From the NCBI GenBank assembly GCA_003233075.1, contig QIKQ01000006.1, positions 1 through 8,266 of the forward strand: a stretch of 8,266 nt of DNA. Reading direction: 5' to 3'. Numbering within the stretch: position 1 is the first letter of the stretch; every line of letters begins with the position of its first letter. Under the pieces are notes generated by a model. That model made no database searches, was not told where the DNA came from, and saw only the letters and a list, made by a program, of their open reading frames with translations. Shown piece by piece: positions 6,177 through 8,266 of this stretch. Source of the DNA: Gammaproteobacteria bacterium. Lineage in GTDB: Bacteria; Pseudomonadota; Gammaproteobacteria; SZUA-21. The translations under genes were made by a program, and so were the position numbers.

Positions 6177-7933
6177 TGAAAACATATTCACAATTATTCG
6201 CTTTGCTGATTGCAATACTTTCCACACAAGCCTTTGCTGTTGATCTCATTGTTCATAATGCAAAAATAACTACCCTTGATAAACAAAACCCAGCAGCTAC
6301 CGCTGTGGCTGTAAAAAATGGAATATTTATCAAAGTAGGGTCAGACAAAGAGGTTTTAAAGCTTAAAAAAACTGGCACAAAAATTATTGATGCTGCCAGT
6401 CGTAGAATGCTTCCGGGTCTCAATGATTCTCACCTGCATGTCACACGAGGTGGTCGTTTCTATAATCTGGAACTACGTTGGGAAGGCGTTAAAAGCCTGA
6501 AGCTAGGTTTGGCGATGATTAAGGAGCAGGCCAAGCGCACTCCTAAAGGACAATGGATACGCATCATTGGTGGCTGGTCACAGTATCAATTTGCAGAAAA
6601 AAGAATGCCGACCATGGATGAATTGAACAAAGCAGCACCGAATACTCCGCTCTTTGTCTTGTATCTTTATAGTCAAGGCTTCCTCAACAAAGCAGGCATG
6701 AAAAAGCTGGGTATTGATAAAAACAGCAAAGCGCCATGGGGCAGTGAATATGCCCGCGATAAGGATGGAAATCCTACCGGACTGCTCATCGCTAACCCTA
6801 ACCCGATGATACTCTATAAAACTATTGCTGGATTGCCCCACATGACTGCCAAGCAGCAAATTAACTCGACAAAGCATTTCTACCGCAATCTGGTAAGTCT
6901 AGGGCTTACTTCTGCTATTGATGCTGGCGGTGGTGGACATAATTTCCCTGAAAATTACAAAGCGACAGAGGTTTTAGCAAAAAGTGGTGAGATTCCTTTA
7001 CGAATTTCCTATTATCTTTTCCCACCAAACCCTGGGAAAGAATTGGCTGACTTCAAGCAGTGGATTGCAACCAATACACAAGGTCAAAACAGTGATCGTT
7101 TGCGCCCGAATGGTTATACATTGGAAGGGGCAGGAGAGTTTCTGGTGTGGTCGGCAGGAGATTATGAAAATTTCATGTCACCACGTCCTGATTTGAAACC
7201 GACCTATAAAACCGAACTAACTAATGTGACGGAATTGCTAGTTAAAAACAAATGGCCGCTTAGAATCCACGCAACCTACGACGAGTCTATCAGTAAAGTG
7301 CTGAACGTATTTGAGGATGTAAATACTCGCTATTCATTCAAAAATATTCGCTGGGCGTTTGATCACGCAGAAACCGTGCAGGATAAAAATCTGAAACGCA
7401 TTAAAGCACTCGGTGGTGGTATTGCCATTCAGGGTCGTATGGCCTATGCAGGAGAGGCCTTCGTTAAACTCTATGGTGCAAAAAAAGCCAAGCACTCGCC
7501 ACCACTTCGTAAAATACTTGATATGGGAATTCCAATAGGCGCAGGTACTGACGGAACACGTGTCTCCAGCTATAATCCGTGGGTTTCGCTTTATTGGATG
7601 GTTTCTGGTAAAACGGTGGGAGGCATGCAGCTTTATGATGCCAGTAATCGTCTAACTCGCAAGGAAGCATTAGAATTATTTACGAGAGGAAGTGCGTGGT
7701 TTTCCGGTGAAGAAAAACTGAAAGGTCATATTACAAAAGGACAATATGCAGATTTTATCTTAACGACAGAAGATTATATGAACGTTAAGGAAGAAAAAAT
7801 TAAAGACCTACGCTCGGTTCTAACAATTGTGGGAGGTAAGATTGAATGGGGTGATCAGGAATATAAGAACCTGATAAAACCGTTACCACGAGCGATTCCC
7901 AAATGGTCACCAACAAACTACTTTCAACAGTAA
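6176..7933 (+). CDS. Secreted YtcJ-like metal-dependent amidohydrolase, 585 aa
   Basis: Hydrolase of the amidohydrolase superfamily (PF07969, YtcJ/NfdA-like); substrate unknown, probably an amide or formamide bond. A signal peptide is clear (KTYSQ, hydrophobic FALLIAILS, AFA then VD; cleavage near 21/22), so it acts in the periplasm or outside. It has the beta-sandwich start (VDLIVHNAKITTLD) and metal ligands H86 and H88 in NDSHLHV, H365 in RIHATYD, H397 in FDHAE and D459 in GAGTDGTR. The C-terminal sandwich contains KGQYADFILTTEDY. The usual KxxxDGSLGSRTA-like segment is replaced by GAGEFLVWSAGDYENF (318-333), marking a subfamily in which E321 may take the bridging role. AGAGG (6166-6170) lies 5 bases before the ATG. 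The gene overlaps the upstream transporter remnant by one base, suggesting an old uptake-plus-hydrolysis operon. Nothing indicates damage to this gene, but its original promoter may be lost. Confidence 0.88.
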   Translation: MKTYSQLFALLIAILSTQAFAVDLIVHNAKITTLDKQNPAATAVAVKNGIFIKVGSDKEVLKLKKTGTKIIDAASRRMLPGLNDSHLHVTRGGRFYNLELRWEGVKSLKLGLAMIKEQAKRTPKGQWIRIIGGWSQYQFAEKRMPTMDELNKAAPNTPLFVLYLYSQGFLNKAGMKKLGIDKNSKAPWGSEYARDKDGNPTGLLIANPNPMILYKTIAGLPHMTAKQQINSTKHFYRNLVSLGLTSAIDAGGGGHNFPENYKATEVLAKSGEIPLRISYYLFPPNPGKELADFKQWIATNTQGQNSDRLRPNGYTLEGAGEFLVWSAGDYENFMSPRPDLKPTYKTELTNVTELLVKNKWPLRIHATYDESISKVLNVFEDVNTRYSFKNIRWAFDHAETVQDKNLKRIKALGGGIAIQGRMAYAGEAFVKLYGAKKAKHSPPLRKILDMGIPIGAGTDGTRVSSYNPWVSLYWMVSGKTVGGMQLYDASNRLTRKEALELFTRGSAWFSGEEKLKGHITKGQYADFILTTEDYMNVKEEKIKDLRSVLTIVGGKIEWGDQEYKNLIKPLPRAIPKWSPTNYFQQ

Positions 7934-7943
7934 GGGGGGTCTA

Positions 7944-7961
7944 GAGGTTCGGCCGGACCTC
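7944..7961 (+). terminator. Stem-loop after the amidohydrolase, possible terminator
   Basis: GAGGTTC-GGCC-GGACCTC can form a 7-bp stem (one G-T pair) 10 bases after the stop. There is no following T-run, so intrinsic termination is uncertain. Confidence 0.35.
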
Positions 7962-8030
7962 ATACTAAGATTATATAACCGGCTATTACTTATTACATCC
8001 GATTGCTATAATCGTATTTATGCAGTTAGT

Positions 8031-8046
8031 AAGGTCTCGGGACCTT
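8031..8046. other. Short hairpin AAGGTC-TCGG-GACCTT
   Basis: A perfect 6-bp inverted repeat with a TCGG loop, 32 bases before the second IS. Without a T-run its role is unknown; it could contribute to transcript ending. Confidence 0.3.
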
Positions 8047-8077
8047 CCAAAGCATTAACAGAACTTGAAGAATATTA

Positions 8078-8266
8078 GGTTCTGTCGCAAACAGCGGTCG
8101 AATGTGTAAAAAACATCATCGACACTTTGCCTTTTTACGCAGCCAGAGCATAGAATTGGTCCGCCGGCGATAAAGCATCACCACGCGTTTTCCGCATTTG
8201 TCCTTTCTTAAGCATGCGAACAAGCTCAACACCGGCCAATGTTTTCTGTGCTGCGGTGAAGTTTTT
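8078..8266 (-). mobile_element. Second IS6-family element, inverted, truncated by the window edge
   Basis: Begins with GGTTCTGTCGCAAACAGCG at 8078, the same end as the right end of the element at 5094-5902, and continues into the 3' part of a transposase read on the minus strand. Over the 132 aligned coding bases it is about 82% identical to the first copy, so it is a different IS of the same group rather than a recent duplicate. The rest lies beyond the window. Confidence 0.9.
8135..8266 (-). CDS. tnpA: IS6-family transposase, C-terminal 43 residues (partial)
   Basis: The minus-strand frame from the window edge reads KNFTAAQKTLAGVELVRMLK and ends AEDQF-like in SPADQFYALAA before TAA at 8137-8135. 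It differs from the complete transposase in this window at 7 of 43 residues, including T/Y, A/T, V/I, M/L, K/E, A/V and D/E. The catalytic triad lies outside the window, so activity cannot be judged. Confidence 0.9.
   Translation of the reverse strand, partial: KNFTAAQKTLAGVELVRMLKKGQMRKTRGDALSPADQFYALAA

Noticed and set aside
8078..8266. Second IS as an exact duplicate forming a recent composite transposon
   Set aside because: The aligned transposase end is only about 82% identical, and flanking 8-bp sequences do not match.

Overview
The window looks like an accessory stretch of a moderately AT-rich gammaproteobacterial genome. The assignment rests on protein style, a Cus-type RND pump, IS6-family elements with GGTTCTGTCGCAAAC ends, and a CGTCATTGCGAG-type intergenic palindrome. 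No genus can be fixed from the sequence alone.

Layout. (1) 2-1690, plus strand: the C-terminal ~560 residues of a CusA-type copper/silver RND exporter whose 5' part lies outside the window. (2) 1691-2130: intergenic DNA holding a ~104-bp imperfect palindromic repeat. (3) 2131-3269, minus strand: an AAA/P-loop ATPase of 379 codons that is read only if a single -1 shift occurs at an A7 tract just before Walker B. (4) 3270-3898: a mosaic intergenic region with a solitary IS6-type end, two small overlapping open frames on opposite strands, and a near-consensus promoter threaded by three identical-core palindromes at exact 20-bp intervals. (5) 3899-5041, plus strand: a second, intact AAA/P-loop ATPase of 380 aa, divergent from the first and of the same overall plan. 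(6) 5094-5902: a complete IS6-family insertion sequence. (7) 5903-6176: junction DNA and the last ~56 codons of a YdcZ/DUF606 (DMT) membrane transporter. (8) 6176-7933: a secreted YtcJ-like amidohydrolase overlapping the transporter remnant by one base. (9) 8078-8266: the end of a second, diverged IS6-family element in the opposite orientation, running off the window.

How the parts relate. The copper pump looks like the end of a resident metal-efflux operon. Downstream of it is an IS-shaped accessory region. The second ATPase and its elaborate promoter are bracketed by IS6-type ends (3522 and 5094). The amidohydrolase is bracketed by two inverted, related elements (5094-5902 and 8078 onward) and has lost most of its upstream transporter partner. 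The least ordinary parts are the divergent ATPase pair, the possible frameshift at a slippery heptamer, and the triple-operator promoter. No partner effector (nuclease, protease, toxin) is visible, so a defence or regulatory role for the ATPases is only a hypothesis.
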